From NCBI RefSeq assembly GCF_001931485.1, contig NZ_MSDV01000026.1:1-64000 (forward strand): a stretch of DNA of 64,000 nt, written 5' to 3'. Positions 53,636-61,682 of this stretch are shown here, piece by piece. The notes under the pieces are model-generated. The model made no database searches. It was given only the letters and a program-made list of their open reading frames with translations, and had not been told where the DNA came from. This DNA is from Burkholderia sp. SRS-W-2-2016 (GTDB lineage Bacteria; Pseudomonadota; Gammaproteobacteria; Burkholderiales; Burkholderiaceae). Position numbers and translations under genes: made by a program. Each line of letters starts with the position of its first letter. The stretch's first letter is position 1.

Positions 53636-55021
53636 TTAGCGCGTCGGCACGCCGACCGCGACCGATTCGTCCGCGCGTCGATTGCGCAGCCGATAACCGA
53701 CGGCCAGCGCGACAAGCCACACGGGAATCAGGTAGACCGACAGGCGCAGATCCGGAATCAGCCACATCACGACCAGAATGCCCGCGAGGAACACCAGACA
53801 CAGGTAGTTGGTCAGCGGATAGCCGAGGCTGCGGAACGCGGTCGTTTCGCCGGCGCGCGTTTTGGCGGCGCGAAAGCGCAGATGGATGACGCTGATCATT
53901 GCCCAGTTGATGATCAGCGCGGACACGACGAGCCCCATCAACAGTTCGAACGCCTTGCCCGGCATCAGGTAGTTGATCACCACGCAGACGGCCGTGGCCA
54001 GTGCGGAAACGCCCAGCGCGACGAGCGGAATGCCGCGCGAATTGACCTTCAACAGCCCGCGCGGCGCATTACCCTGGCCGGCGAGACCGTACAGCATCCG
54101 GCTGTTGCAATAGACGCCGCTGTTGTACACCGACAGCGCGGCCGTCAGCACCACCGCATTGAGTACATTGGCGACGAAGTTGCTATTCATCGCGTGAAAG
54201 ATCAGCACGAACGGACTGCCGCCCGTCACGACTTTTTGCCACGGATACAGCGACAGCAGCACACCGAGCGCGCCGACGTAGAAGATCAGGATTCGATAGA
54301 TCACCTGATTGATCGCGCGCGGAATCGTGCGCGAAGGATCGTCGGCCTCGGCGGCGGTAATGCCGACGAGTTCCAGGCCGCCGAACGAGAACATGATCAC
54401 GGCCATCGCCATCACGAGACCCGATACGCCGTTCGGGAAGAAGCCGCCGTGTCGCCAGAGATTGGCGACGCCCGCTTCGGGACCCGCATGGCCCGACACC
54501 AGCAGATAGCCGCCGAAGCCGATCATCCCGACGATCGCCGCGACCTTGACGATCGAGAACCAGAACTCCAGTTCGCCGTACGACTTCACGCTGGTGAGGT
54601 TCACCGCATTGATCAGGCAGAAGCAGACTAGCGCGGAGACCCACGTGGGTAGACCCGGCCACCAGTACTGCATGTAAATACCGACCGCCGACAATTCCGC
54701 CATCGACACCAGGATATACAGCACCCAGTAATTCCAGCCGGACACGAAACCGGAGAACTGGCCGCAGTATTTGCCGGCGAAGTAACTGAACGAACCGGCC
54801 ACCGGCTCGTCGACGACCATTTCGCCGAGCTGCCGCATGATAAAGAACGCGACGATGCCCGCGATCGCGTAGCCGAGCAGCACCGACGGCCCCGCCGTTT
54901 TGATGGTCTGTGCAATGCCGAGAAAAAGTCCGGTGCCGATTGCGCCGCCTAGCGCGATCAACTGGATATGACGATTCTTCAGCCCGCGGTGTAGCGAGCC
55001 GTGCTGCTGGTGAGCCTCCAT
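53636..55021 (-). CDS. aroP: aromatic amino acid permease, APC family
   Basis: 461 residues, twelve membrane segments. Amino acid permease signature: RHIQLIALGGAIGTGLFLG in TM1, SFSYFAGKYCGQFSGFVSGWNYW, and ELVGITAAEADDPSRTIPRAIN. Closest in pattern to AroP/PheP, proton symporters for Phe, Tyr and Trp. The ATG at 55021 (MEAHQQHGSLHRGLK) follows AGGAGAGA. Pairing with tyrB and a divergent Lrp regulator supports an aromatic amino acid role, although the exact substrate cannot be read. Confidence 0.92.
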   Translation of the reverse strand: MEAHQQHGSLHRGLKNRHIQLIALGGAIGTGLFLGIAQTIKTAGPSVLLGYAIAGIVAFFIMRQLGEMVVDEPVAGSFSYFAGKYCGQFSGFVSGWNYWVLYILVSMAELSAVGIYMQYWWPGLPTWVSALVCFCLINAVNLTSVKSYGELEFWFSIVKVAAIVGMIGFGGYLLVSGHAGPEAGVANLWRHGGFFPNGVSGLVMAMAVIMFSFGGLELVGITAAEADDPSRTIPRAINQVIYRILIFYVGALGVLLSLYPWQKVVTGGSPFVLIFHAMNSNFVANVLNAVVLTAALSVYNSGVYCNSRMLYGLAGQGNAPRGLLKVNSRGIPLVALGVSALATAVCVVINYLMPGKAFELLMGLVVSALIINWAMISVIHLRFRAAKTRAGETTAFRSLGYPLTNYLCLVFLAGILVVMWLIPDLRLSVYLIPVWLVALAVGYRLRNRRADESVAVGVPTR

Positions 55022-55407
55022 GTTCTCTCCTGTCTCCTGGGTTCTGCGATGGATTCCGCGCGTCACGCCGCGCTTTTCGTCCGCGCTGGTCAGGCGGGCG
55101 AAAGGTACCGCGGCGTCATGGCACCGCGCTTGTGACGCCGGTGCCGTGTCTGGTAAAGATCTGTGTTGTCGATGCGGCTGTGTAGTTTGATGTCGGATAG
55201 ATGAAAGAAAATTTCGCTATTCATTTCGCGGCGACGCGGTCGTGCAGCCTGCACGCCCGCTGATTTGCAGTGCTCGACTGCGTCTTTCTCAGCTGCATTG
55301 GAAACCAGTGTAATTTTTTACCGCCGCAATATGATTTCCTAAGAGGCAAAGACAAACCCTTATTGGCGCACTAAAATTTCCTTTCATTGATAGACGGAGA
55401 AAGAAAA
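55022..55407. promoter_or_regulatory. divergent control region aroP / lrp-like
   Basis: 386 bases between the divergent permease and Lrp genes, with AT-rich stretches at about 55185-55235 and 55305-55385. Lrp-family regulators usually bind such regions at several degenerate sites and control both sides. No single clear palindrome or ORF stands out. Confidence 0.5.
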
Positions 55408-55881
55408 GTGCAGACCGCCGAATTCGACCGTATCGACCTGCGTTTGCTGGAGATTCTTCAGTCGCAAGGGCGCATCTCCAATCTCGAACTCGCCGAGGCG
55501 ATCAACCTGTCGCCCGCTCAGACGCTCAGGCGTCATCGCCGGCTCGAAGAACTGGGCGTGGTCAAGTGCTACGAAACCCGGCTCGACGCGCAGATGCTCG
55601 GCTTTGGCGTAGTCGCGTTCATTCAGGTGACGATGGAGCGCGGCCATGTGCGCGACCTGTCCAAATTCAAGCGGATGATTTCGGAGCTGAGCCAGGTGCA
55701 GGAATGCTTCGTCGTGACCGGTGATATCGATTACATGCTGAAGGTCGTCGCGCATGATCTGAAGGCACTGTCGGAATTTCTGCTCGATACGCTGATGCGC
55801 ATTCCTGGCGTGAGCGGCGTCAAATCGAGCGTGTGTCTCGACGAAATCAAATGTACGAGTGCGGTTCCGCTGGTGGCCTGA
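55408..55881 (+). CDS. Lrp/AsnC family regulator
   Basis: 157 residues from a GTG at 55408, with GGAG about ten bases upstream. The helix-turn-helix domain is DRIDLRLLEILQSQGRISNLELAEAINLSPAQTLRRHRRLEELG, typical of Lrp/AsnC (here quoted only to note the QTLRRHRRLEELG recognition part). A RAM ligand-binding domain follows with ECFVVTGDIDYMLKVVAHD. It resembles BkdR/PutR-type local regulators and probably activates aroP-tyrB in response to an amino acid. A TTG seven codons earlier is a weaker start. Confidence 0.9.
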   Translation: MQTAEFDRIDLRLLEILQSQGRISNLELAEAINLSPAQTLRRHRRLEELGVVKCYETRLDAQMLGFGVVAFIQVTMERGHVRDLSKFKRMISELSQVQECFVVTGDIDYMLKVVAHDLKALSEFLLDTLMRIPGVSGVKSSVCLDEIKCTSAVPLVA

Positions 55882-55960
55882 GTCTCGGAACGCGAGCGCC
55901 GGCCTCCGGTCGAACGGGGCGTTAAAATCGCGAATCGACCTTCAGCAGAGAAATCAGCAG

Positions 55961-56506
55961 ATGAAAGACGCATACGAACGCCGGGCCCTGTTGCTGCACC
56001 TCGCGGATGTATTGGAGGCGGTGAACCGGCTCGTTAAATATGACGATCAGCATCGGACCGTGCATGAGTTGGCCGCAACGGATCACGACCTCGCGCGCTT
56101 GCCGCTGCTCGAGCACGTGTCGGCGCGGATGACTTCACTGGAATTCGTGCGGGGTGCGACCGGTGCGTTGCTCGACTGGCCGCGCGAACTGCTGGAGCCC
56201 GAGTTGAACCGCGAAGGGCTCGCGGCGACCGTCCAAAGCAAGCTGTTCGCCGGCAATCCGGACGGATGGCGCGCGTATGTCGCCAGCCTGAAGGGCGAAG
56301 TGTCGTGGTTCGGTGTCGGCGTGCCGTTGCCGGAAGCTAACGAGGACCTGCGGGAGTCATCGAACCAAACCGATGCGGACGATCCGGCCGTGGCGGAGGA
56401 CGTTGCCGCCGGCGCCGCTCCGCTCGCCGACGAGCAAAGCGGCAAAGGCCGCGAGAGCATCGAGACCAGCCAGCGCATCTATCCGACGTGGCCCTGGAAA
56501 CCCTGA
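55961..56506 (+). CDS. hypothetical protein, 181 residues
   Basis: Starts MKDAYERRALLLHLADVLEAV at the ATG 55961. The first 130 residues are mainly helical (HTVHELA-like stretch, FVRGATGALLDWPRELLEPEL). The rest is an acidic Ala/Asp/Glu-rich linker ending in SQRIYPTWPWKP. No signal, membrane segment or recognised family. The codon use and frame agree with neighbouring genes. It is convergent with the hemerythrin gene (28 bases between stops). Confidence 0.68.
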   Translation: MKDAYERRALLLHLADVLEAVNRLVKYDDQHRTVHELAATDHDLARLPLLEHVSARMTSLEFVRGATGALLDWPRELLEPELNREGLAATVQSKLFAGNPDGWRAYVASLKGEVSWFGVGVPLPEANEDLRESSNQTDADDPAVAEDVAAGAAPLADEQSGKGRESIETSQRIYPTWPWKP

Positions 56507-56534
56507 GCGCCATGCGCGCCGTGCCGGCAATGTC

Positions 56535-57116
56535 TTATTCGATCGTCGTGCCGACCGTATTCACGATCAGCCCATACAAGCGGTCCAGTCCGCCCTGAAG
56601 TTCGCTGCCGTTGAACGGATCGCGGTTGGCTTCGAATGCTTCGTCCAGTTCCATCCAGTCGAGCGCGGAAAAGAACCGCAGCGCCGCCGGCAGAATGATC
56701 TCCTCCTCCAGGCGCCTGTGACGCGCGTAAAACGCCGCGTACTCATTGACCAGCGTTCGCAAGGCCGGCGCTGCTGAAGCGCCGCTCAGTTCATAGCGGG
56801 TCAGCGCCTCGTCCATGGCACGTACCCGCGCCGCGCCTTCCACGTGCTGAGCCTCCAGTTCGTCGATCACGTCGTCCAGTTCATCGCTGCGCGATCGCAG
56901 CCGCGCGAACAGGTACTTGTCCTCCTTCGGATGATGGACCTGCTCCGGATATTCGCGGATGTAGTAAAGCATCGCCCGCATCACCATCGGGTCGGGTCGA
57001 TGCGCGCCTTCAGCGTTCGACTCGACAAACCGGGTCATGCCGTTGACCACCGCCGAAAGCTGTTGATGCTCCCGGACAATCGTGTGGATTGCGCTTCGCG
57101 CGACGGACGGTTTCAT
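56535..57116 (-). CDS. hemerythrin HHE domain protein
   Basis: 193 residues forming a four-helix bundle. Candidate diiron ligands: His in AIHTIVREHQQL, HHPKEDKYLF (HxxxE), His in LEAQHVEGA, and HRRLEEEIILPAA (HxxxE). Such proteins bind O2, NO or protect against oxidative stress. The ATG at 57116 follows AGGAG by eight bases; the frame reads on into a 12-base tandem repeat (57141-57200) that is therefore in the leader, not in the protein. Confidence 0.9.
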   Translation of the reverse strand: MKPSVARSAIHTIVREHQQLSAVVNGMTRFVESNAEGAHRPDPMVMRAMLYYIREYPEQVHHPKEDKYLFARLRSRSDELDDVIDELEAQHVEGAARVRAMDEALTRYELSGASAAPALRTLVNEYAAFYARHRRLEEEIILPAALRFFSALDWMELDEAFEANRDPFNGSELQGGLDRLYGLIVNTVGTTIE

Positions 57117-57140
57117 GTGATTGCTCCTGCAAGTCAAAGC

Positions 57141-57200
57141 ACCAGGCTTGTTACCTGGCTTATTAGCTGGCTTAGTACCTGGCTTAGTACCTGGGCTGAT
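57141..57200. repeat. 12-base tandem repeat, five imperfect copies
   Basis: Five consecutive 12-base units with consensus ACCTGGCTTAGT on the plus strand, two of them (57153-57164 and 57177-57188) nearly identical, followed by a decayed sixth (AGCCGGCC). The repeat lies 25-84 bases upstream of the hemerythrin start, within its promoter or leader, and 13 bases past the stop of the small gene at 57214. Confidence 0.85.
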
Positions 57201-57213
57201 AGCCGGCCAGCGG

Positions 57214-57411
57214 CTAATGAAGCCTTGCCACCGACTTCAGTACCGAGCGGCCTCGTGCGGTCAGACGCCCGTGAACCGATCCCGACGCGAGCTTTTCCAG
57301 CGACACCAATTGGCGCTCGCACAGCGCGTCGAGGTCGCCAAAATCGAGTTGCTCCGGACGCGGGTTCGTGTCGAGCAGCATGAGCGCGGCGATTTCATGG
57401 GGGCTGAGCAT
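57214..57411 (-). CDS. small hypothetical protein, winged-helix-like
   Basis: 65 residues: MLSPHEIAALMLLDTNPRPE..., ending GRLTARGRSVLKSVARLH. GGAGACGATC precedes the ATG at 57411. The pattern helix-helix-strand with LTARGRSVLK resembles the tail of small winged-helix proteins (LTxxGxxxL), but it is too short to assign. Function unknown. It is upstream of, and codirectional with, the hemerythrin gene, with the tandem repeat between them. Confidence 0.68.
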   Translation of the reverse strand: MLSPHEIAALMLLDTNPRPEQLDFGDLDALCERQLVSLEKLASGSVHGRLTARGRSVLKSVARLH

Positions 57412-57762
57412 GATCGTCTCCGTTGATCTGAAGTTCCAGGTGTGGTGCTCTTTTTTAGGATAGGTGCTCGACTTCAGCCGTGGACGCGCATTTTGTCGCA
57501 TCTGTGACGGCAACGAATGTACCTGCCGTGCGGGCCTTTTCGTCGCCACGAGCGGCGCTTCGCGGTGGCCGCCAGACGGGTTCGGAACGACGCCGTGCGC
57601 CGCGGCGGATCACGCGCGGCAAGCCGCTCGTTGGCATCGTGACGCATAATCGAAGTTAAGTACCGGTCGACCACAACCAGGTCACCGGTTTTTATTTTTG
57701 GCGCACTGCCCCACCGGCAACCGTCTGTCCGCATTCGCCGGACGTTAGCCTGGAGATGATCG
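57412..57762. other. intergenic region holding an orphan terminator
   Basis: 351 bases between the divergent small genes at 57214 and 57763. The segment 57450-57475 is the likely promoter for the minus-strand gene (AT-rich, TTTTTT on plus). The plus strand has an intrinsic terminator at 57662-57699 with no plus-strand gene before it. No ORF with a ribosome site is seen. Confidence 0.5.
57662..57699 (+). terminator. intrinsic terminator with U-tract, no upstream gene
   Basis: Stem ACCGGT (57662-57667) with ACCGGT (57684-57689), a one-base bulge, inner pairs GACC/GGTC and a loop ACAACCA, directly followed by TTTTTATTTTT (57689-57699). It is the only clear T-tailed terminator in the window and is oriented plus. 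It sits 63 bases before the ATG of the gene at 57763. Confidence 0.75.
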
Positions 57763-58107
57763 ATGCAAAACGATATGCCCCCGCGACCGCGGGTGACCTA
57801 CGAGAAAGGGATCCGGATCGGCGGCACCGGATGGTTCAGCCGCTTGCTGGTCCTCGCCGTGAGCGCTGTGGTGTTCGTGGCGGCCGCCGTGCTGTCGCTG
57901 GTTCTGCTCGCGGTGCTGTTCGGCGTCGGCGTGATCGTCGTCGGCTATCTGTGGTGGAAGACGCGCAAGCTTCGCCAACAGCCGCGCACCACGTTCGGCG
58001 AGGCGCGTCCGTTTGGTGATTCCCGTCCGTTCGGCGACGATGGGCGGACCATCGACATGGAGATCGTCGAGAAAGACGTTCAGCGCGACGACGCCGGCAA
58101 ACAGTAA
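57763..58107 (+). CDS. small inner-membrane protein
   Basis: 114 residues. A cytosolic basic N-terminus (PPRPRVTYEKGIRIGG) is followed by one long or two closely spaced hydrophobic segments at about 26-62 (VSAVVFVAAAVLSLVLLAV...GVIVVGYLWW) and a basic KTRKLRQQPR stop. The C-terminal soluble tail has a short repeat (ARPFGDSRPFGDDG). GGAGATGATCG precedes the ATG. No family recognised with certainty. An orphan terminator lies 63 bases upstream, so its expression may be attenuated. Confidence 0.78.
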   Translation: MQNDMPPRPRVTYEKGIRIGGTGWFSRLLVLAVSAVVFVAAAVLSLVLLAVLFGVGVIVVGYLWWKTRKLRQQPRTTFGEARPFGDSRPFGDDGRTIDMEIVEKDVQRDDAGKQ

Positions 58108-58173
58108 CGGCCAATACGGCGCACGCCTGCCCTCTTTCATTCCAATCTAGATTCACGCCACACGCGCAGGTGT

Positions 58174-58189
58174 CCGGGCCTTTGCCCGG
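58174..58189. terminator. short hairpin between convergent genes
   Basis: CCGGGC-CTTT-GCCCGG, six-base stem and four-base loop, midway in the 104 bases between the convergent stops at 58107 and 58212. Short and without a T-run. Confidence 0.35.
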
Positions 58190-58211
58190 CACCCGCGACA
58201 CCCAACTCACA

Positions 58212-59084
58212 TCAAACCAGTTCCATCCACAGCGGCTGATGATCCGACGAACGGCTATGCGGATCGACATCGCACGACGCAACGCGTGCGCGCAAGTCTT
58301 CCGTGACGAACACGAAATCGCACGCGAACGGTCCGTCCGGCCATTGCTCGCGATCGTACAAACCGACCGTCGCAGCGCGCGGCTCGCCGGGATGCGCGCG
58401 GGTCCATGCATCGACGAACGCCGGCGCGTCGGCAATCGGTTCGAGCATCCTGCAATACGCGCTGTCTTCGAATGCGCTGTTGAAGTCGCCGCATAAAACC
58501 GCGCTGAGCGGACGCGCGGTATCGGCAAATGGACTGTCGGGCTTTTCCGCCTTCGCTGGAAAACGTGCGTGCTCGCAAGCTTCCCGATGCAACTCGCGCA
58601 GTCTCTCCACCTGCGCGAGACGCTGCGTTTCCGAATAGAACTCCAGATGCGTGCTGATCACCCGCAGCGGACCGATATCGGCTTCGAGCACCACTTCGAG
58701 CGCGACGCGCAACATCGACGGTTTGGCCGGATCGGCGGGCCACGGCAGAGAATGCCGAAGCACCTGCCGCACCGGCAAGCGGGTCGCGATCGCATTGCCG
58801 AACTGGCGGCGCTTGCGGCTCGCTCCCGGCGAAGGAAGATCGGAGCCGATCGCGTCGAACACGCTCATGTCCGGCAGCAGAGCGGCCAGTTCGGCGAACT
58901 GATCGACCGATGGCGCGCCCTTCAGTCCGCCGCGCGCCGGGGCGTCGTTGAAGCCGCGCGTGACTTCCTGCAAACACAGCACGTCGAAATCGCACAGCGC
59001 TCGCGCCTCGCGAACGATCCGGCCGAGATCGACACGGCCGTCGACCCCGCCGCCCCACTGTATGTTCCAGTCGACCAGCTTCAT
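58212..59084 (-). CDS. endonuclease/exonuclease/phosphatase family protein
   Basis: 290 residues of the EEP (DNase I-like) superfamily. Conserved parts in order: KLVDWNIQWG (Asn), DFDVLCLQEV (metal-binding Glu), VISTHLEFYS (His), VLCGDFNSAFEDSAY (Asp/Asn) and SRSSDHQPLWMEL (Asp-His). It is therefore catalytically complete and cleaves a phosphodiester or phosphomonoester; substrate unknown. No signal peptide, so cytosolic. The ATG at 59084 has GGAG six bases upstream; a GTG codon before it is less likely. Confidence 0.9.
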   Translation of the reverse strand: MKLVDWNIQWGGGVDGRVDLGRIVREARALCDFDVLCLQEVTRGFNDAPARGGLKGAPSVDQFAELAALLPDMSVFDAIGSDLPSPGASRKRRQFGNAIATRLPVRQVLRHSLPWPADPAKPSMLRVALEVVLEADIGPLRVISTHLEFYSETQRLAQVERLRELHREACEHARFPAKAEKPDSPFADTARPLSAVLCGDFNSAFEDSAYCRMLEPIADAPAFVDAWTRAHPGEPRAATVGLYDREQWPDGPFACDFVFVTEDLRARVASCDVDPHSRSSDHQPLWMELV

Positions 59085-59223
59085 CACGCTCTCCGGTTGG
59101 GAAGACCTGGCGCAGTTTATCGCTGCGCGGTCGCTCGATGTGAGAGCAAGCGCGATGCCGGATCGAGGCGCTCGGCGCTTATGTTACGGACCCCGTATCA
59201 ACTGCCGGCACGATGCTCCAGTT

Positions 59224-60636
59224 TCAGTGGTTCATCTGCGCGCGGGACGGAATATGACGCCGCACCACCGCGAGCGCGATCAGCACGATTGCCATCGCCG
59301 CGCCGAGCATCAGCAGATACGACGTCGCGCCGCCCGCGGTGATCACCGCGGCGCCCGCAAAGGCGCTGACGATCGAGCCGATCCGCCCGAATGAAAAGGC
59401 CGACGCGGTACCGGTCGCGCGCACGCCGGTCGGATAGACATGCGCGCACAGTGCCACCATCGCCACCTGGACCGCGTTGACGAACAGGCCATGCGCGAAG
59501 AACCCGGCCATCGTCGCGGTGACATGCTGCGCGACGTCGATGGTCATCATCAGGCCGACGCTCGCGATCGCCCCGAGGCAACAGGCGATCAGCGGCACAC
59601 GCGAGCCATACCGCCCGATGACCACCGCGCACGCCAGCGCGCCAATTGCGCCGCCCAGGTTATAGAGCGTCAATCCGTAGCCGGCGATCCGCACGGACAA
59701 GCCTTCGTTGGCCAACATGGTCGGCAACCAGCTGAACGCCGCGTAGACGGCCAGCAGACACATGAAGAACGCGCACCAGATCGCCACGGTGTCGGCCGCG
59801 CGCCCGTCCTTGAAGAGCGCGGTGAACCCCAGGTGCCGCTCGGCAAGCTGTTCGCGGACATCGACGAATTGCGCATCGGCGGACACGTGACGGCCCATCC
59901 GCGCGAGCAGTCGTCTCAGTTCGCCCCAGCGAGCCGGCCGGCGCGACAGAAAGCGCGGCGACTCCGGCAGCAGCAGCAACAGCACGGCCGCGAGCGCCAG
60001 CGGAAGCACGCCGCCCACGACGAACAGCATGCGCCAGCCGTGGGTCGCGAGGATCGCGCTGGAGAACAGGCCAGCGAACATACCGCCGAGCGGAATGCAC
60101 AGGATCGTGATCGTGATGGCGATGGTGCGGAATCGGGCCGGCGTGTACTCCGCGGTCAGCGTCGCGCAGGTCGGTACCGCGCCGCCGATGCCGAGCCCGG
60201 CCACGAAGCGCAGCAGCGCGATCGCGGCGACGTTCGGCGCGAAGCCGATCGCACCGGTGGCGGCGCCGAATACGAGTACGCTGCCGATCACCGCGCCGCG
60301 CCGCCCGAAGCGATCGGCAAGCAGGCCCGCACAGGCGCTGCCGATGCCCATCCCCGCGAGCCCGGCCGCCACCACCGGCGCAAACGCATTGCGCGTGATC
60401 CCCCATTCCTTGATCAGCACGGGAATCGCGAAGCCGATCATCTGCGTGTCGCCGCCGTCGAAAATAACCGCGAGCGCGGCCAGCAGCACGATCAGTTTCT
60501 GAAACCTCGTGAATGGACCGTCGTCGAGCACCGCTCCGATGTCGACTGCCGCTGCGCCGCCGGTGTTGGTCGCCTCGTCGTGGCGTCCGGTTCGTGCGTC
60601 TCCGCCGCTACGGGACGGAGCTATATAGCCTGCCAT
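59224..60636 (-). CDS. MFS transporter of the hydroxyquinol operon (AAHS type)
   Basis: 470 residues, twelve membrane segments. IFDGGDTQMIGFAIPVLI in TM1 carries the Asp of aromatic acid symporters, and GLLADRFGRRGAVIG is the MFS loop. LLPESPRFLSRR follows TM6. It has an extended N-terminal cytosolic tail (about 40 residues). It lies 156 bases after the hydroxyquinol dioxygenase gene on the same strand, so it probably imports the pathway's phenolic or benzoate-type substrate. GAGGAGACATTGA precedes the ATG. Confidence 0.92.
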   Translation of the reverse strand: MAGYIAPSRSGGDARTGRHDEATNTGGAAAVDIGAVLDDGPFTRFQKLIVLLAALAVIFDGGDTQMIGFAIPVLIKEWGITRNAFAPVVAAGLAGMGIGSACAGLLADRFGRRGAVIGSVLVFGAATGAIGFAPNVAAIALLRFVAGLGIGGAVPTCATLTAEYTPARFRTIAITITILCIPLGGMFAGLFSSAILATHGWRMLFVVGGVLPLALAAVLLLLLPESPRFLSRRPARWGELRRLLARMGRHVSADAQFVDVREQLAERHLGFTALFKDGRAADTVAIWCAFFMCLLAVYAAFSWLPTMLANEGLSVRIAGYGLTLYNLGGAIGALACAVVIGRYGSRVPLIACCLGAIASVGLMMTIDVAQHVTATMAGFFAHGLFVNAVQVAMVALCAHVYPTGVRATGTASAFSFGRIGSIVSAFAGAAVITAGGATSYLLMLGAAMAIVLIALAVVRRHIPSRAQMNH

Positions 60637-60792
60637 TCAATGTCTCCTCTTGATGTTTTACCGAGGCGGCCGATCGCTCGTTTATTGTTCTTCGACCACA
60701 CCGCCTTTAACCGGCCCTTTGACGGGCCTACTCTGAAATTGCTGTTTGATCCGTCCGCGCCGCATTGACGTCGAACTGAACTCGAACTGAAC

Positions 60793-61632
60793 TCAGACTG
60801 GCGTCAGCACGAAGTCGAACCGCGAACGCCACGCGGTGTTCGCGTCGCCCGCGGGTTCGAAAGGCGCGACCAGGCTGTCCTTGACGCCGAACACCGCATC
60901 GCACCCGAGGTACGCGTCGTCGCCGACGAACGTATGCGTGACGATCGTCTGAAAACCCGCGGCTTCCACGATGAAGTGCATATGCGCCGGACGATACGGT
61001 CCGCGACCGAGGGCCGTGAGCATCGTGCCGACCGGGCCATCGTGTGGAATCGGATAGGACACCGGCTTGATCCCGGTGAAGCTGTAACGTCCGTCCGCGC
61101 CGGTCGAGAACACACCCCGGTTGTTCCATTTAGGCTGGACCCCGGGCTGCTGAACGTCGTAGAAGCCATCGGCATTGTCGGACCACACGTTGATGCGCGC
61201 CCCGCTCACCGGCCGGCCTTCGAGATCGAGCACGCGGCCTTCGAACCGACAGCTCTCGCCGTTGCCGTCGAGCGAGATAGTCGCGCCCATCTCGCGTTGC
61301 GGCGCACCCGCGACGAAGAACGGCCCCATTACGGTGTTCTCGGTCGCGGCGGGCGGACGCCGGTTGTTGAGCGCATCGACCAGCATCGACACGCCGAGCG
61401 TGTCGCTCAGCAGAATGAATTCCTGGCGCTCCTCACTACATATCTGGCCCGTACGGGTCAGGAAGTCGATCGCGAATTCCCATTCCGGTTGCGTGAGCTG
61501 GACGTCTTTGACGAACGCATGCAGGTGCGCGACCAGCGAACTCATCACCTCCTTCAGACGGGGGCTGACGTCCGCGCCGATGCGTGCATTGACGGCCTCG
61601 ACGGAATTCGCTTCATTAAAAAACTGGGTCAT
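60793..61632 (-). CDS. hydroxyquinol 1,2-dioxygenase (intradiol)
   Basis: 279 residues. Intradiol nonhaem-iron ligands: Tyr in NADGFYDVQQP, Tyr in RGPYRPAHMHFIVEAAG, and the two His of that segment plus FQTIVTHTF. An N-terminal helical dimerisation domain with a lipid-binding tunnel precedes it. The short form and motif SDNADGFYDVQ are typical of hydroxyquinol rather than catechol dioxygenases. It cleaves benzene-1,2,4-triol to maleylacetate, the substrate of the next enzyme, encoded upstream. Start ATG at 61632 (MTQFFNEANS) behind CCGGAAA. Confidence 0.93.
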   Translation of the reverse strand: MTQFFNEANSVEAVNARIGADVSPRLKEVMSSLVAHLHAFVKDVQLTQPEWEFAIDFLTRTGQICSEERQEFILLSDTLGVSMLVDALNNRRPPAATENTVMGPFFVAGAPQREMGATISLDGNGESCRFEGRVLDLEGRPVSGARINVWSDNADGFYDVQQPGVQPKWNNRGVFSTGADGRYSFTGIKPVSYPIPHDGPVGTMLTALGRGPYRPAHMHFIVEAAGFQTIVTHTFVGDDAYLGCDAVFGVKDSLVAPFEPAGDANTAWRSRFDFVLTPV

Positions 61633-61682
61633 GGTTATTTCCGGTGAAGAACGCTTGTTGCGCTTGTCGCGCTCGTTACGGG

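Noticed and set aside
57134..57322. Small minus-strand ORF reading through the 12-base repeat (QVLSQVLSQ...)
   Set aside because: The peptide repeat is a direct result of the DNA repeat, there is no ribosome site, and it overlaps the small gene at 57214.
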